Notes under the pieces: model-generated | The model's database searches: none | Seen by the model: only the letters and a program-made list of their open reading frames with translations | What the model was told of the DNA's origin: nothing | Translations under genes and position numbers: made by a program | Assembly: GCF_010731755.1 (NCBI RefSeq) | Contig: NZ_AP022589.1 | Span: forward strand, 4,030,001 to 4,094,000 | Direction of reading: 5' to 3' | Source of the DNA: Mycolicibacter minnesotensis | GTDB taxonomy: Bacteria > Actinomycetota > Actinomycetes > Mycobacteriales > Mycobacteriaceae | DNA: 64,000 nt | Part shown: positions 9,061 to 19,148 of the stretch, in pieces | How the letters are laid out: the number at the start of each line of letters is the position of its first letter | Numbering within the stretch: position 1 is the first letter of the stretch

Positions 9061-10214
9061 GACGACACCGCGGGGTGATCGCGCAAGACGTCGCGCAGCA
9101 CCCGCACCGCCAGCTCCAGATCACGCTCGGTCAGGGACGCGCGCGCGGTCAGCCGCAGCCGCGACGTTCCCTCCGGCACCGAGGGCGGCCGGAAACACCC
9201 GACCCGGACCCCGGCATCCAAGCAGGCGGTCGCGGCGGCCACCGCCGCCTCCGCGTCGCCGATGATGACCGAGACCACCGCGGACTGCGGCTCGTGGCGC
9301 ACCCCGCATACCTGGGCCAACACGCTCGCGTGGCGCAGCACGTCGGCGGCGCGGGTCGGTTCGGCGATCAGGACGTCCAGGGCCGCCGAGGCCGCACCCA
9401 GTGCCGCCGGGGCCAGACCGGTGTCGAAGATGAACGTGCGCGCGGCGTCGATGAGGTGATCGCGCACCTCCACCGGCCCCAGCACCGCCCCGCCCTGGCT
9501 GCCCAGCGCTTTGGAGAGCGTCGTGGTGATCACCACGTCGGGTGCACCCGCCAGCCCGGCTTCGTGCACCAGCCCGCGGCCCCCGAGGCCGCGAACACCC
9601 AGCGCGTGTGCCTCATCGACGATCAGCAGGGCACCGTGCCGCCGGCACACCTCATGCAGTTCCCGCAGCGGGGCCAGTGCGCCGTCGGTGCTGAACACCG
9701 ACTCGGTGAGAACGACGGCGCGTTCCTCGGCGCGCCCGGCCAGCGCTGCGGCGACGGCGTCGACGTCGCGATGCGCGGTGACGGCGACCCGCGCCCGGGA
9801 CAGTCGGCAGGCATCCACCAGGGACGCGTGACAGTAGGCGTCGGAGACCACCAAAGAGCCGGGTCCCGACAGGCTGACCACCGCGCCGAGGTTGGCGGTG
9901 TAGCCCGAGGAGAAAACCAGGCCCGCGGGGGCACCGACGAAGTTGGCCAGGCGCTGCTCGAACTGCTGGTGCAATTCGGTGTTGCCGGTCACCAGGCGCG
10001 ATCCCCCGGCGCCGGCACCCCAGGTCTGCAATGCCTCGATGCCGCCGGCGATCACAGCCGGGTGCGTTGCCAGGCCGAGATAGTCGTTGGACGCCAGATC
10101 CAACTCGGTTGCGACGACGGGCCGCACCCGCAGGGACCGCCGGAGGCCGGCCTCACGACGCCTCGCCTCCACCTCGGCCAGCCAGGCCAGTGGTGACAGA
10201 TCGGTGCGGTTCAC
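9057..10214 (-). CDS. bioF: 8-amino-7-oxononanoate synthase (BioF)
   Basis: BioF is a PLP enzyme that condenses pimeloyl thioester with alanine, the first ring-building step of biotin synthesis. The 385-residue protein has [13 protein letters not shown], the glycine-rich [25 protein letters not shown] and [13 protein letters not shown], whose Lys is the PLP Schiff-base residue. The open frame runs to 10586, but that would lie across bioA. GTG at 10214, with GGGAG five bases upstream, gives the standard length and N-terminus. A BioQ box is located 32 bases upstream (10246-10258), inside the 3' end of bioA, so bioF probably has its own regulated promoter. Confidence 0.95.
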   Translation of the reverse strand: MNRTDLSPLAWLAEVEARRREAGLRRSLRVRPVVATELDLASNDYLGLATHPAVIAGGIEALQTWGAGAGGSRLVTGNTELHQQFEQRLANFVGAPAGLVFSSGYTANLGAVVSLSGPGSLVVSDAYCHASLVDACRLSRARVAVTAHRDVDAVAAALAGRAEERAVVLTESVFSTDGALAPLRELHEVCRRHGALLIVDEAHALGVRGLGGRGLVHEAGLAGAPDVVITTTLSKALGSQGGAVLGPVEVRDHLIDAARTFIFDTGLAPAALGAASAALDVLIAEPTRAADVLRHASVLAQVCGVRHEPQSAVVSVIIGDAEAAVAAATACLDAGVRVGCFRPPSVPEGTSRLRLTARASLTERDLELAVRVLRDVLRDHPAVSS

Positions 10215-10245
10215 ACGGCACTCCCTGTGCGGTATCGGGACGACT

Positions 10246-10258
10246 TGAACACCGTTCA
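10246..10258. promoter_or_regulatory. BioQ box upstream of bioF
   Basis: TGAACACCGTTCA is an exact reverse complement of the bioB/bioQ box. Its last three bases form the bioA stop codon (complement), and it sits 32 bases before the bioF GTG. A separate BioQ-repressed bioF-bioD promoter inside the bioA end is the likely meaning. Confidence 0.8.
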
Positions 10259-11548
10259 GGTTAAGGCATGCACCGCGCTGACCATCGCGCTGCCGATTCG
10301 GGCGATCTCCTCGGGTGTGCAGACATAGGGCGGCATGGCATAGACGAGATTGCGGAACGGACGTAGCCACACCCCGTGGGCCAGCGCGGTCTCGGTGGCA
10401 GCGGCCAGGTCTACCGGTGCACGGCATTCGATGACGCCGATCGCCCCGCAGACCCGGACGTCGGCGACCCCGGGCAACTCGCGGGCGGGGGCCAGGGCAG
10501 CCGACAGTCCCGCGCTGACCCCCGCCACCGTGGCGCGCCAGTCTTGGCCCAGCAACAGCTCCGTGCTGGCGACCGATACGGCACAAGCCAACGGATTGGC
10601 CATGAAGGTCGGACCGTGCATGAGCGCGCCTGCCTCACCGCCGCTGATGGTGTGGGCGATCTCGGTACTGCACAAGGTCGCGGCCAGGCTGAGGTAACCG
10701 CCGGTCAGGGCCTTGCCGACACACATGATGTCGGGACTGACGCCGGCATGGTCGGCGGCGAAGAGCTCGCCAGTACGGCCGAATCCGGTGGCGATCTCGT
10801 CGAAGATCAGCAGCACGCCGTGGCGGGTGCAGGCGTCGCGCAGATCCGTCAGATAGCGCGGGTCGTGGAAGCGCATGCCGCCGGCGCCCTGGACTACCGG
10901 CTCGACGATCACGGCCGCCACCTCGTCTCGATGCTGCTCGAGCTGGGCATCGAAGGCCGCGCTGTAGTCCGGGTGGTAGTCACGCGGTACCTGCGGGGCG
11001 AACAACTGGGCCACCAAGACGTCCCGCCACAGTGAATGCATCCCACCGTCCGGATCGCAGACGCTCATCGGCGTGAACGTGTCGCCGTGATAGCCGCCGC
11101 GCCAGGTCATCAGCCGGTGTTTGGCGGGGCGGCCGCGGGCACGCCAGTACTGCAGCGCCATCTTGGCCGCCACCTCAACCGACACCGATCCCGAATCAGA
11201 GAAGAACACCGTGTCCAGCCCGGCTGGAGTGATCTCCACCAGCAGCTGCGCCAACCGGGCTGCGGGCTCGTGGGTGAGCCCGCCGAACATCACGTGACTC
11301 ATGGTCTGCAGTTGCGCGGTGAGCGCGGCGTCCAGTTCGGGGTGGCCGTGGCCGTGGATGGCGGTCCACCACGAACTCATGGCGTCGAGCACTTCGACTG
11401 GTGCGCCGTCGAGGGACAGGGTCAGATAGGCGCCGCGGGCGGCCAGCGCCACTCGCGGCGCCCAGGACTCGGCGCCGATCGTGCTGTAGGGGTGCCACAG
11501 GTGCGCGGCATCGATGGCGCTGATCTGGTCAGGACTCAACGCGGGCAT
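10256..11548 (-). CDS. bioA: Adenosylmethionine-8-amino-7-oxononanoate aminotransferase (BioA)
   Basis: BioA transfers the amino group of SAM to 8-amino-7-oxononanoate, giving diaminopelargonate, with PLP. Family segments are [69 protein letters not shown], and [17 protein letters not shown] with the PLP Lys. The frame extends to GTG 11590. ATG 11548 is preferred because TACTGT lies 8 bases before it as a -10, fitting a leaderless message, and the protein then begins [10 protein letters not shown] like relatives. This gives 430 residues. No BioQ box was seen upstream of bioA itself. Confidence 0.95.
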   Translation of the reverse strand: MPALSPDQISAIDAAHLWHPYSTIGAESWAPRVALAARGAYLTLSLDGAPVEVLDAMSSWWTAIHGHGHPELDAALTAQLQTMSHVMFGGLTHEPAARLAQLLVEITPAGLDTVFFSDSGSVSVEVAAKMALQYWRARGRPAKHRLMTWRGGYHGDTFTPMSVCDPDGGMHSLWRDVLVAQLFAPQVPRDYHPDYSAAFDAQLEQHRDEVAAVIVEPVVQGAGGMRFHDPRYLTDLRDACTRHGVLLIFDEIATGFGRTGELFAADHAGVSPDIMCVGKALTGGYLSLAATLCSTEIAHTISGGEAGALMHGPTFMANPLACAVSVASTELLLGQDWRATVAGVSAGLSAALAPARELPGVADVRVCGAIGVIECRAPVDLAAATETALAHGVWLRPFRNLVYAMPPYVCTPEEIARIGSAMVSAVHALT

Positions 11549-11706
11549 GCCTGAGGACAGTAGTGGCCCCGGGCGTAACCGTTGGGTCACAGGTTGCGCA
11601 ATTTCTCTCCCGTGGCGGCAGGTGGCACGTATTCGCCGGTAGTCTCTGTGACAGAAGTGACGACTGATACTGCCGTGATTATCGGCCCAGAAGGGGGTTT
11701 GTTCCT

Positions 11707-12342
11707 ATGAAACGCGTCTGCGCTACCGCTATCGCACTGGCGGCAACACTGGCCCCCGCACTGAGTGCTGCGCCGGCTTACGCCGACCCGCTGTCCCAGA
11801 CCGGCCAGAACCAGCTCATCGAGCGGGTGATCCAACGAGCGCTGTCGCAACGCGGGGTCCCCTTCGTCTACGGCGGTGGCGATGTCAACGGGCCCACCAA
11901 CAGTGCACGAGCACGTGCAGCGACCACTCGCAGCTCCCTGACCGACATCACCGGCCGCGCCAGCCTCCCGACCGGTCCGTTGCCGGCCGGTAGCGCCACC
12001 CCAGGGCTGCCGGGCCTGCCGGGCGCGACCCTGGGTCCGACCGAGGAGATCCCCGACACCACCACCGTGGGTTTCGATGCGTCCGGGCTGATCCAGTACG
12101 CCTACGCCGGCGCCGGCATCAGGATGCCGCGCACCTCAGGCGAGCAGTGCAGTGTCGGGCAGAAGGTGCCGCCCGCGCAGGCCCGACCCGGTGACCTGCT
12201 GTGCTATGGCCCCGGTGGAACGCAGAGCGTTGCGCTATATCTGGGAAACAACCAGATGATCGAGGGCACCAGCCCCGCTGTCTCCGTGTCGCCGGCCCGC
12301 ACCTCAAACATGGTGCCGTACCTCACCCGCGTACTGCCCTGA
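11707..12342 (+). CDS. ripD: RipD-like NlpC/P60 protein with catalytic residues lost
   Basis: This 211-residue exported protein has a signal peptide (cleavage near PAYADP, residue 27) and a C-terminal NlpC/P60 domain (about 40-205). Active family members have FDCSG and a catalytic His. Here the first motif reads FDASG (Ala125), and the His position in GGTQSVALYLG is Ser174, so peptidoglycan hydrolysis is not expected. M. tuberculosis RipD has the same type of changes and binds peptidoglycan without cutting it. A 60-residue Pro/Ala/Gly insert separates the two halves of the domain. GAAGGGGG precedes ATG 11707. It is located between the biotin genes and an AT3 acyltransferase, as in M. tuberculosis. 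Confidence 0.87.
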   Translation: MKRVCATAIALAATLAPALSAAPAYADPLSQTGQNQLIERVIQRALSQRGVPFVYGGGDVNGPTNSARARAATTRSSLTDITGRASLPTGPLPAGSATPGLPGLPGATLGPTEEIPDTTTVGFDASGLIQYAYAGAGIRMPRTSGEQCSVGQKVPPAQARPGDLLCYGPGGTQSVALYLGNNQMIEGTSPAVSVSPARTSNMVPYLTRVLP

Positions 12343-12416
12343 CGACCGACTCGGGCGACATCACAGCGCTTGAGAGTGCGGTTGGGGCAGGCCGTTAGGT
12401 AGATTGTCGGGCGACC

Positions 12417-14627
12417 ATGATTGCCCTGTCCCCGCCCCGACCGGCGGTAACACCTGTTGCGGGACCCGCATCCGGGTCCGTTGCGACGCCTGCGCCGGCC
12501 ACCGCGATGGGCACCCGAAAAGAGGGCTTCTACCGCCACGACCTGGACGGTCTGCGCGGCGTCGCGATCGCGCTGGTGGCGGTCTTCCACGTCTGGTTCG
12601 GTCGGGTGTCCGGCGGGGTGGATGTTTTTCTGGCGCTCTCGGGTTTCTTCTTCGGCGGCAAGCTGCTGCGGGTCGCGCTGAATCCGGCCTCGTCACTGTC
12701 GCCGATCCCCGACGTGACCCGCCTGGTCCGCCGCCTGCTGCCTGCCCTGGTGGTGGTGCTGGCCGCCTGCGCGGTACTCACCATCTGGATCCAGCCGCAG
12801 ACCCGTTGGGAGGCCTTCGCCGACCAGAGCCTGGCCAGCCTCGGCTACTACCAGAACTGGGAACTGGCCCGCAGTGCCGCCGACTACCTGCAGGCCGGTG
12901 AGGCCGTCAGTCCCCTGCAACACATCTGGTCGATGTCGGTACAGGGCCAGTTCTACATCAGCTTCCTGCTGCTCATCTTCGGGTTTGCCTACCTGTTCCG
13001 GCGCGCCCTGGGCACCCACCTGCGGGCAGCGTTCGTCGTGCTGCTGTCCGCGCTGACGGTGGCGTCGTTCTGGTACGCGATCATCGCGCATCAAGACAAT
13101 CAGTCGCTGGCCTACTACAACAGCTTCGCCCGCGCCTGGGAGTTGTTGGTCGGCGCGCTCATCGGTGCACTGGTGCCCTACATCCGCTGGCCGATGTGGC
13201 TGCGTACCGCGGTGGCCACCGTGGCACTGGCGGCCATCCTGAGCTGCGGGGCACTGATCGAAGGGGTCCGCGAGTTCCCCGGGCCGTGGGCCTTGGTACC
13301 GGTGGGCGCCACCGTGGCGTTCATCCTCGCCGGGGCAAATCGCCAGGCCCAGCCCGGCACCAGCGCGAGGCTGCCCTGGCCCAATCGATGGTTGGCGGCA
13401 GCGCCCCTGGTGACCCTGGGTTCGATGGCCTACTCGTTGTACCTGTGGCACTGGCCGCTCCTGATCTTCTGGTTGTCCTACAGCGGGAACAGGGAGGCGG
13501 GCCTGCTCGATGGCGCGGTGATCCTGGCGGTGTCCACGGGGTTGGCCTACCTGACCATGCGCTTCGTCGAGGATCCGCTGCGCTCGCGCAAGCCGGCGGC
13601 CGCCGGACCGGCTCCGGTGGTGCGGCCGCGCTGGCGCAAGCCCGCCGCCGGATGGTGGCGCCGGCCGACCTCGGTGCTGGGATCGACCGTGGTGCTGCTC
13701 GGCGTGGCATTGACGGCCACGTCCTTCTCCTGGCGGGAGCACGTCACCGTGCAGCGCGCCAGCGGCACCGAATTGGTCAAGCTCAGCAAGGACGACTATC
13801 CCGGTGCCCGTGCCCTGCTGAAACACCGTCGGGTGCCCAAGCTTCGGATGCGCCCCACCATCCTGGAGGCCAAGAAGGATCTGCCGCGCTCCACCCGGGA
13901 GGGCTGCATCAGCAACTTCACCAACCCGGAGCTGATCAATTGCGTCTACGGTGACCCGGAGGCGACCCGGACCGTGGCGCTGGCCGGCGGATCGCACGCC
14001 GAGCACTGGCTGCCCGCGCTGGACATCCTCGGCCAGCGTCACCACTTCAAAGTGGTCACCTACCTCAAGATGGGCTGCCCACTGTCCACCGAGAAGGTGC
14101 CGCTGGTCATGGGCAGCAACGCCCCCTACCCACAGTGCTACCAGTGGGTGCTCAAGACGATGGACAAGTTGGTCGCCGACCACCCGGACTTCGTGTTCAC
14201 CACCGCCACCCGGCCGTGGAACATCAAGCCCGGCGACGTGATGCCCGGCACCTACATCGGCATCTGGAAACAACTGTCGGACAACCACATTCCGATCCTG
14301 GGCGTCCGCGACACCCCGTGGCTGCTGCACGACGGCGACCCCTATCAGCCGGCAGACTGCCTGGCGTCGGGCGGCGACGCGGAATCGTGCGGCGTAAAAC
14401 GCTCCGAAGTACTTGACGAGCGCAATCCGACCCTGGACTTCGTCGGCAAATTCCCGCTGCTCAAGCCGTTGGACCTGTCCGACGCCGTCTGCGACAAGGA
14501 GATCTGCCGAGCGGTCGAGGGGAATGTGCTGGTTTATCACGACTCTCATCACCTGTCGGCGACCTACATGCGCACCATGACCGGCGAACTCGGCCGTCAG
14601 ATGGGTCCGGCCACCGGCTGGTGGTGA
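12417..14627 (+). CDS. AT3-SGNH acyltransferase (OafA/YrhL type)
   Basis: This is a 736-residue two-part membrane protein. Residues about 40-400 form the acyltransferase-3 domain with about ten membrane segments. It opens with YRHDLDGLRGVAIALVAVFH, the conserved Arg and His region that moves acyl groups across the membrane. After a transmembrane link (STVVLLGVALTATSFSW) comes an SGNH-hydrolase-like domain with VALAGGSHAEHW (block I-like GGSH rather than GDSH) and HDSHHLSATYM near the end (catalytic Asp-His-type). Such proteins O-acylate cell-surface sugars or lipids. The acceptor is not known. M. tuberculosis Rv1565c is in the same position upstream of treX. Confidence 0.87.
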   Translation: MIALSPPRPAVTPVAGPASGSVATPAPATAMGTRKEGFYRHDLDGLRGVAIALVAVFHVWFGRVSGGVDVFLALSGFFFGGKLLRVALNPASSLSPIPDVTRLVRRLLPALVVVLAACAVLTIWIQPQTRWEAFADQSLASLGYYQNWELARSAADYLQAGEAVSPLQHIWSMSVQGQFYISFLLLIFGFAYLFRRALGTHLRAAFVVLLSALTVASFWYAIIAHQDNQSLAYYNSFARAWELLVGALIGALVPYIRWPMWLRTAVATVALAAILSCGALIEGVREFPGPWALVPVGATVAFILAGANRQAQPGTSARLPWPNRWLAAAPLVTLGSMAYSLYLWHWPLLIFWLSYSGNREAGLLDGAVILAVSTGLAYLTMRFVEDPLRSRKPAAAGPAPVVRPRWRKPAAGWWRRPTSVLGSTVVLLGVALTATSFSWREHVTVQRASGTELVKLSKDDYPGARALLKHRRVPKLRMRPTILEAKKDLPRSTREGCISNFTNPELINCVYGDPEATRTVALAGGSHAEHWLPALDILGQRHHFKVVTYLKMGCPLSTEKVPLVMGSNAPYPQCYQWVLKTMDKLVADHPDFVFTTATRPWNIKPGDVMPGTYIGIWKQLSDNHIPILGVRDTPWLLHDGDPYQPADCLASGGDAESCGVKRSEVLDERNPTLDFVGKFPLLKPLDLSDAVCDKEICRAVEGNVLVYHDSHHLSATYMRTMTGELGRQMGPATGWW

Positions 14628-14677
14628 GCCCGGACACGCTCGGCGGCAGACGGTGCACAAGCGGATAAGGTCAAGCG

Positions 14678-16846
14678 ATGTCGTCGGCTGAGCCGGTCCC
14701 CGCCCCCACACCGGAGCCGTCCACGCCCACGGTCTGGCCCGGCAACAGTTACCCCCTCGGCGCGGTCTACGACGGAGCCGGCACCAACTTCGCGGTCTTC
14801 TCCGAAGTTGCCGAGCACGTCGAGCTCTGCCTCATCGACGACCGCGACCACACCGAGACCCGTATCGGTCTCGACGAGGTGGACGGCTACGTCTGGCACG
14901 CGTACCTGCCCGGCGTCGGCCCCGGCCAGCACTACGGCTTTCGGGTGCACGGTCCTTTCAACCCGTCCGCGGGACAGCGTTGCGATCCGGGAAAGCTGCT
15001 GCTCGACCCGTATGGGAAAGCCTTCCACGGCGCCTTCGACTTCGGCCCGCAACTGTTCTCCTACGACCCGGCCGATCCCGACAGCGGCGCTACGCCCCCG
15101 GCACAGGACTCCCTGGGCCACACCATGACGAGCGTGGTGATCAACCCCTACTTCGATTGGGCCGCGGACCGGTCGCCGTGCACCCCCTATCACCAGACGA
15201 TCATCTACGAAGCACACGTCAAAGGCATGACCCAGACCCACCCGGGCATTCCGGCCGAACTTCGCGGCACCTACGCCGGGCTGGCCCACCCGGTTATCGT
15301 CGACCACCTCAAGTCACTCAACGTGACGGCTATCGAACTCATGCCCGTGCATCAGTTCCTGCACGATCAGCGGCTGTTGCAGCTGGGACTGCGCAACTAT
15401 TGGGGATACAACACCTTCGGATTCTTCGCTCCCCACAACGAGTACGCGGCCAGCCGCGCACCCGGCGGCGCCGTGGCCGAGTTCAAAGCCATGGTTCGGG
15501 CGTTCCACCAGGCCGGTATCGAGGTGATCCTCGACGTGGTCTACAACCACACCGCCGAAGGCAATCACCTGGGACCCACCCTCAACTTCCGCGGTATCGA
15601 CAACGCCGCCTACTACCGGCTGGACGAGGCCGATCTGCGGCACTACACCGACTACACCGGTACCGGCAACAGCCTCAACGCCCGTCACCCGCACACCCTG
15701 CAGCTCATCATGGACTCACTGCGCTACTGGGTGACCGAGATGCACGTCGACGGTTTCCGCTTCGACTTGGCCTCCACGCTTGCCCGGGAACTTCACGACG
15801 TCGACCGGCTGTCCGCGTTCTTCGACCTGGTGCAACAGGACCCGGTGGTCAGCCAGGTGAAGCTGATCGCCGAGCCGTGGGATGTCGGCGAAGGCGGCTA
15901 CCAGGTGGGCAATTTCCCCGGGCTGTGGACGGAATGGAATGGGAAGTACCGCGATACCGTTCGCGACTACTGGCGCGGTGAGCCCGAGACGCTCGGCGAG
16001 TTCGCCTCTCGGCTGACCGGTTCCTCGGACCTCTATGAGGCGACCGGCCGCCGCCCCAGCGCCAGCATCAACTTCGTCACCTGCCACGACGGCTTCACCT
16101 TGGCGGACCTGGTGTCCTACAACGAGAAACACAATGAGGCCAACGGCGAGGACAACCGTGACGGTGAGAGCCACAACCGGTCATGGAACTGCGGAGTCGA
16201 AGGCCCCACCGAGGACCCTGCGATCACGGACTTGCGTGCCCACCAGGTCCGCAACATCATGGCCACCCTGCTGATCAGCCAGGGCACTCCGATGATTCTG
16301 CACGGCGATGAGATGGGCCGATCTCAGCGTGGCAACAACAACGTCTACTGCCAGGACTCCGAACTGTCCTGGATGGACTGGACTCTGACCGAGCGCAATG
16401 TCGACCTGCTCGCATTCACCCGGGCCCTGACCACACTGCGCACCGCCCATCCGGTGTTCCGGCGGCGCCGATTCTTCAAGGGCCGACCGATCCGCGGCGG
16501 CGATGAGGTGCGTGACATCGCCTGGCTGACCCCAGCGGGTCACGAGATGACTCAACAGGACTGGGGCAGCGAATTCGGCAGATGCGTCATGGTTTTTCTC
16601 AACGGCGACGCACTGCCGGAGCCGGATGCCCGCGGACAACGGATCATCGACGACTCGTTTCTGTTGTGCTTCAACTCCGGTGACACCTCCGTGGAGTTCG
16701 TCACGCCCAACAGCGAGTACGCGCAGGTCTGGACCGCGGTGATCGACACAGCCCACCCGGCCGGCAGCTCCGAACTGGTAGTCGACGCCGGGCAGGCCAT
16801 CACCGTGATGGGACGCTCATTGACCGTGTTGCGCAAGAGCCGGTGA
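14678..16846 (+). CDS. treX: Glycogen debranching enzyme TreX/GlgX
   Basis: TreX hydrolyses alpha-1,6 branches of glycogen to release linear maltooligosaccharides for TreY. The 722-residue protein has an N-terminal CBM48-type domain ([16 protein letters not shown]) and a GH13 barrel with [23 protein letters not shown] (nucleophile Asp), [12 protein letters not shown] (acid Glu) and [27 protein letters not shown] -10-like hexamer (14666-14671) ends six bases before ATG 14678, suggesting a leaderless transcript. treY follows after four bases, so the two are one operon. The usual third partner treZ is not here. Confidence 0.94.
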   Translation: MSSAEPVPAPTPEPSTPTVWPGNSYPLGAVYDGAGTNFAVFSEVAEHVELCLIDDRDHTETRIGLDEVDGYVWHAYLPGVGPGQHYGFRVHGPFNPSAGQRCDPGKLLLDPYGKAFHGAFDFGPQLFSYDPADPDSGATPPAQDSLGHTMTSVVINPYFDWAADRSPCTPYHQTIIYEAHVKGMTQTHPGIPAELRGTYAGLAHPVIVDHLKSLNVTAIELMPVHQFLHDQRLLQLGLRNYWGYNTFGFFAPHNEYAASRAPGGAVAEFKAMVRAFHQAGIEVILDVVYNHTAEGNHLGPTLNFRGIDNAAYYRLDEADLRHYTDYTGTGNSLNARHPHTLQLIMDSLRYWVTEMHVDGFRFDLASTLARELHDVDRLSAFFDLVQQDPVVSQVKLIAEPWDVGEGGYQVGNFPGLWTEWNGKYRDTVRDYWRGEPETLGEFASRLTGSSDLYEATGRRPSASINFVTCHDGFTLADLVSYNEKHNEANGEDNRDGESHNRSWNCGVEGPTEDPAITDLRAHQVRNIMATLLISQGTPMILHGDEMGRSQRGNNNVYCQDSELSWMDWTLTERNVDLLAFTRALTTLRTAHPVFRRRRFFKGRPIRGGDEVRDIAWLTPAGHEMTQQDWGSEFGRCVMVFLNGDALPEPDARGQRIIDDSFLLCFNSGDTSVEFVTPNSEYAQVWTAVIDTAHPAGSSELVVDAGQAITVMGRSLTVLRKSR

Positions 16847-16850
16847 CCCG

Positions 16851-19124
16851 ATGGTGTCCCCGGTGCTGTCGACGTATCGGCTGCAGTTGCGCGGACCCGC
16901 TGGTCGTCGTTTCACCTTCGCCGACGCCGAGAACCTGCTCGACTATCTGGACGCGCTCGGAATCAGCCATCTGTATCTCTCCCCCATCCTGACACCGACT
17001 TCGGGGTCCAGCCACGGCTATGACGTCACCGATCCCACTACGGTCTCCGCCGATCTGGGCGGGCCGGACGGCTTGGCCCGCCTCTCTGCGGCGGCGCGGT
17101 CGCGCGGAATGGGCCTGATCGTCGACATCGTGCCCAACCATGCCGGTGTCGAGGTGCCCGCGGAGAACCCCTGGTGGTGGGATGTGCTGCGGCACGGGCG
17201 ATCGTCGGACTACGCCGGATTCTTCGACATCGACTGGGACCGGGGCGCGGGGCGACTCGTGCTCCCCGTCCTGGAGTCCGACCGGGATCTGGCCGGCCTG
17301 ACGCGCCACGGCGACACCCTGGTTGTGGGCGGCCTGGTGCTGCCGATCGCCCCGGGCACCGGCGCCGGCGACCCACACCAGGTACTCGACCGACAGCATT
17401 ACCACCTCGTGGACTGGCGCAGTGGCGTCTGTGGCTACCGCCGATTCCTGACCATCAACACCCTCGCCGCGCTGCGCCAGGAGGATGTGCAGGTTTTCGC
17501 CGCGACCCACCGCGAGGTGGCCCGCTGGTTCGCTGAGGACGTGGTCGACGGGGTCCGCATCGATCACCTCGACGGACTGTCCGACCCGGTCGGCTATCTG
17601 CGCCGACTGCGCGCGCTGATCGGTCCTTCGGCCTGGATCATCGTGGAGAAGAATCTGGCCACCGGCGAAGCACTGGACCCCTGCCTCCCGGTGGCCGGTA
17701 CCACCGGCTACGACGCACTGCGGCTGATCGGGGGGCTGTTCGTCGACCCCGACGGGGTCCCCGAACTGAGCGCGCTGGCGGCCCCGACGGCGGTGGGACC
17801 GCTGCCCACGCTGCGCACCATGACCGCCGCGGCCCTGGCCAACGACAGTCAGCGCCTGCTGCGCTGCGTCACCGCCGCTACCGGCACCGTCGACCCCCGG
17901 CTGGCCAAGGCGCTCGCGGCGCTGCTCGGCCAGATCGGGGTGTACCGCTGCGACTATCCGATGACCGAGCCCATTCTGCCCGCTGCGATCGCCCAAGCCG
18001 CCGCGGCCGAACCGGAATTGGCTGAGCCGCTGGGGGTCATCGGTGCCGCCGTCGCCGGCGGGGGCGAAGCCGCGGTGCGGCTGCAGCAACTCTGTGTGGC
18101 GGTCGTGGCCGGCGCAGTCGAGGGCAGCCTGTTCCATCGCTACGCCCGGTTGGTGTCACTCAACGAATTCGGTGGTGACCCACTGCGGTTCGGCTGCACC
18201 AGCGGCGAGTTCCACGCCGCCGTGGCCGGCCGTGCTCGTCACTGGCCGGATGCGATGACGACTCTTTCCACCCATGACACGATGCGAGGAGAGGATGTCC
18301 GAGCGCGCATCGGCGTGCTCTCGCAGCTGCCCGGACGCTGGGCCGGTGCGGTGCAGCGCTGGGAGTCCCGCATTCCATGTCCCGACGCAGCGACGGGACT
18401 GTTTCTGTGGCAGAACATCTTCGGAGCCTGGCCGGAGGACGGAATCGTCACTGAGGCACTGCGTGCCCGGCTACACGCCTACGCGCGTAAGGCCATCCGG
18501 GAGGCGGGCGGGCGCACTTCCTGGCGTGACCCGGACAACGCATTCGAGCGTGCCGTCTCCGATTGGCTGGATGCGGTTCTGCACGGTCCGGTCGCCGACG
18601 AACTCACCGAGTTGGTCCATGCAGTGGCACCACACGCCCACAGTGATGCAGTGGCCCAGAAGCTGCTGGCCCTGACCGTGCCCGGTGTGCCCGATGTCTA
18701 CCAGGGCACCGAGCTGTGGGAGGACAGCCTGGCCGATCCGGACAACCGCCGCGCGGTCGACTTCGCCGCCTGCCGTGTCGCGCTGGAAGCAGCCACACAC
18801 CCCAAGATGCGTGTCGTACAGGGCGCTCTGCGGGCCCGCCGCGCGCGCCCAGACACCTTCCGGCACGGCGCCTACCGGCCGATACTGGCGGCCGGGCCTG
18901 CCGCCGACCACGTGGTGGGATTTCGGCGCGCTGACGACGTGGCGGTGGCGATCACCCGTTGGACGGCGCGGCTGGCCGAGTCCGGCTGGGCCGACACGGT
19001 GATAGCGCTGCCGCAGGGCCCCTGGATCGACCGCCTGACCGGGCGACAGTGGATGGGTGCCGTCCGCGCCGCGGAGCTGTTCGCCGAGCTGCCCGGGGTT
19101 CTGCTGGAGCGGCACCACAGCTGA
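16851..19124 (+). CDS. treY: Maltooligosyl trehalose synthase (TreY)
   Basis: TreY isomerises the reducing-end alpha-1,4 bond of a maltooligosaccharide to alpha-1,1, forming maltooligosyl trehalose. The 757-residue protein has the family start STYRLQLRGP, YLSPILTPTSGSSHGYDV, DIVPNHAGVEVPAENPWWWD, DGVRIDHLDGLSDP, GTTGYDALRLIGGLFVDP, LSTHDTMRGEDVRARIG and VPGVPDVYQGTELWED. It is coupled to treX (four-base gap) and ends 24 bases before the convergent ilvA stop. In M. tuberculosis treZ, whose product hydrolyses the TreY product to free trehalose, follows directly; no treZ is found in this window. Confidence 0.94.
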   Translation: MVSPVLSTYRLQLRGPAGRRFTFADAENLLDYLDALGISHLYLSPILTPTSGSSHGYDVTDPTTVSADLGGPDGLARLSAAARSRGMGLIVDIVPNHAGVEVPAENPWWWDVLRHGRSSDYAGFFDIDWDRGAGRLVLPVLESDRDLAGLTRHGDTLVVGGLVLPIAPGTGAGDPHQVLDRQHYHLVDWRSGVCGYRRFLTINTLAALRQEDVQVFAATHREVARWFAEDVVDGVRIDHLDGLSDPVGYLRRLRALIGPSAWIIVEKNLATGEALDPCLPVAGTTGYDALRLIGGLFVDPDGVPELSALAAPTAVGPLPTLRTMTAAALANDSQRLLRCVTAATGTVDPRLAKALAALLGQIGVYRCDYPMTEPILPAAIAQAAAAEPELAEPLGVIGAAVAGGGEAAVRLQQLCVAVVAGAVEGSLFHRYARLVSLNEFGGDPLRFGCTSGEFHAAVAGRARHWPDAMTTLSTHDTMRGEDVRARIGVLSQLPGRWAGAVQRWESRIPCPDAATGLFLWQNIFGAWPEDGIVTEALRARLHAYARKAIREAGGRTSWRDPDNAFERAVSDWLDAVLHGPVADELTELVHAVAPHAHSDAVAQKLLALTVPGVPDVYQGTELWEDSLADPDNRRAVDFAACRVALEAATHPKMRVVQGALRARRARPDTFRHGAYRPILAAGPAADHVVGFRRADDVAVAITRWTARLAESGWADTVIALPQGPWIDRLTGRQWMGAVRAAELFAELPGVLLERHHS

Positions 19125-19148
19125 TCTCGCCCCACGGCCGCGGAGCTG

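Noticed and set aside
9057..10586. N-terminally extended bioF
   Set aside because: The extension overlaps bioA and has no BioF-like sequence; GTG 10214 with GGGAG upstream is the start.
12693..14711. 672-codon minus-strand frame opposite the AT3 acyltransferase
   Set aside because: Shadow frame; no motifs and no plausible start signal.
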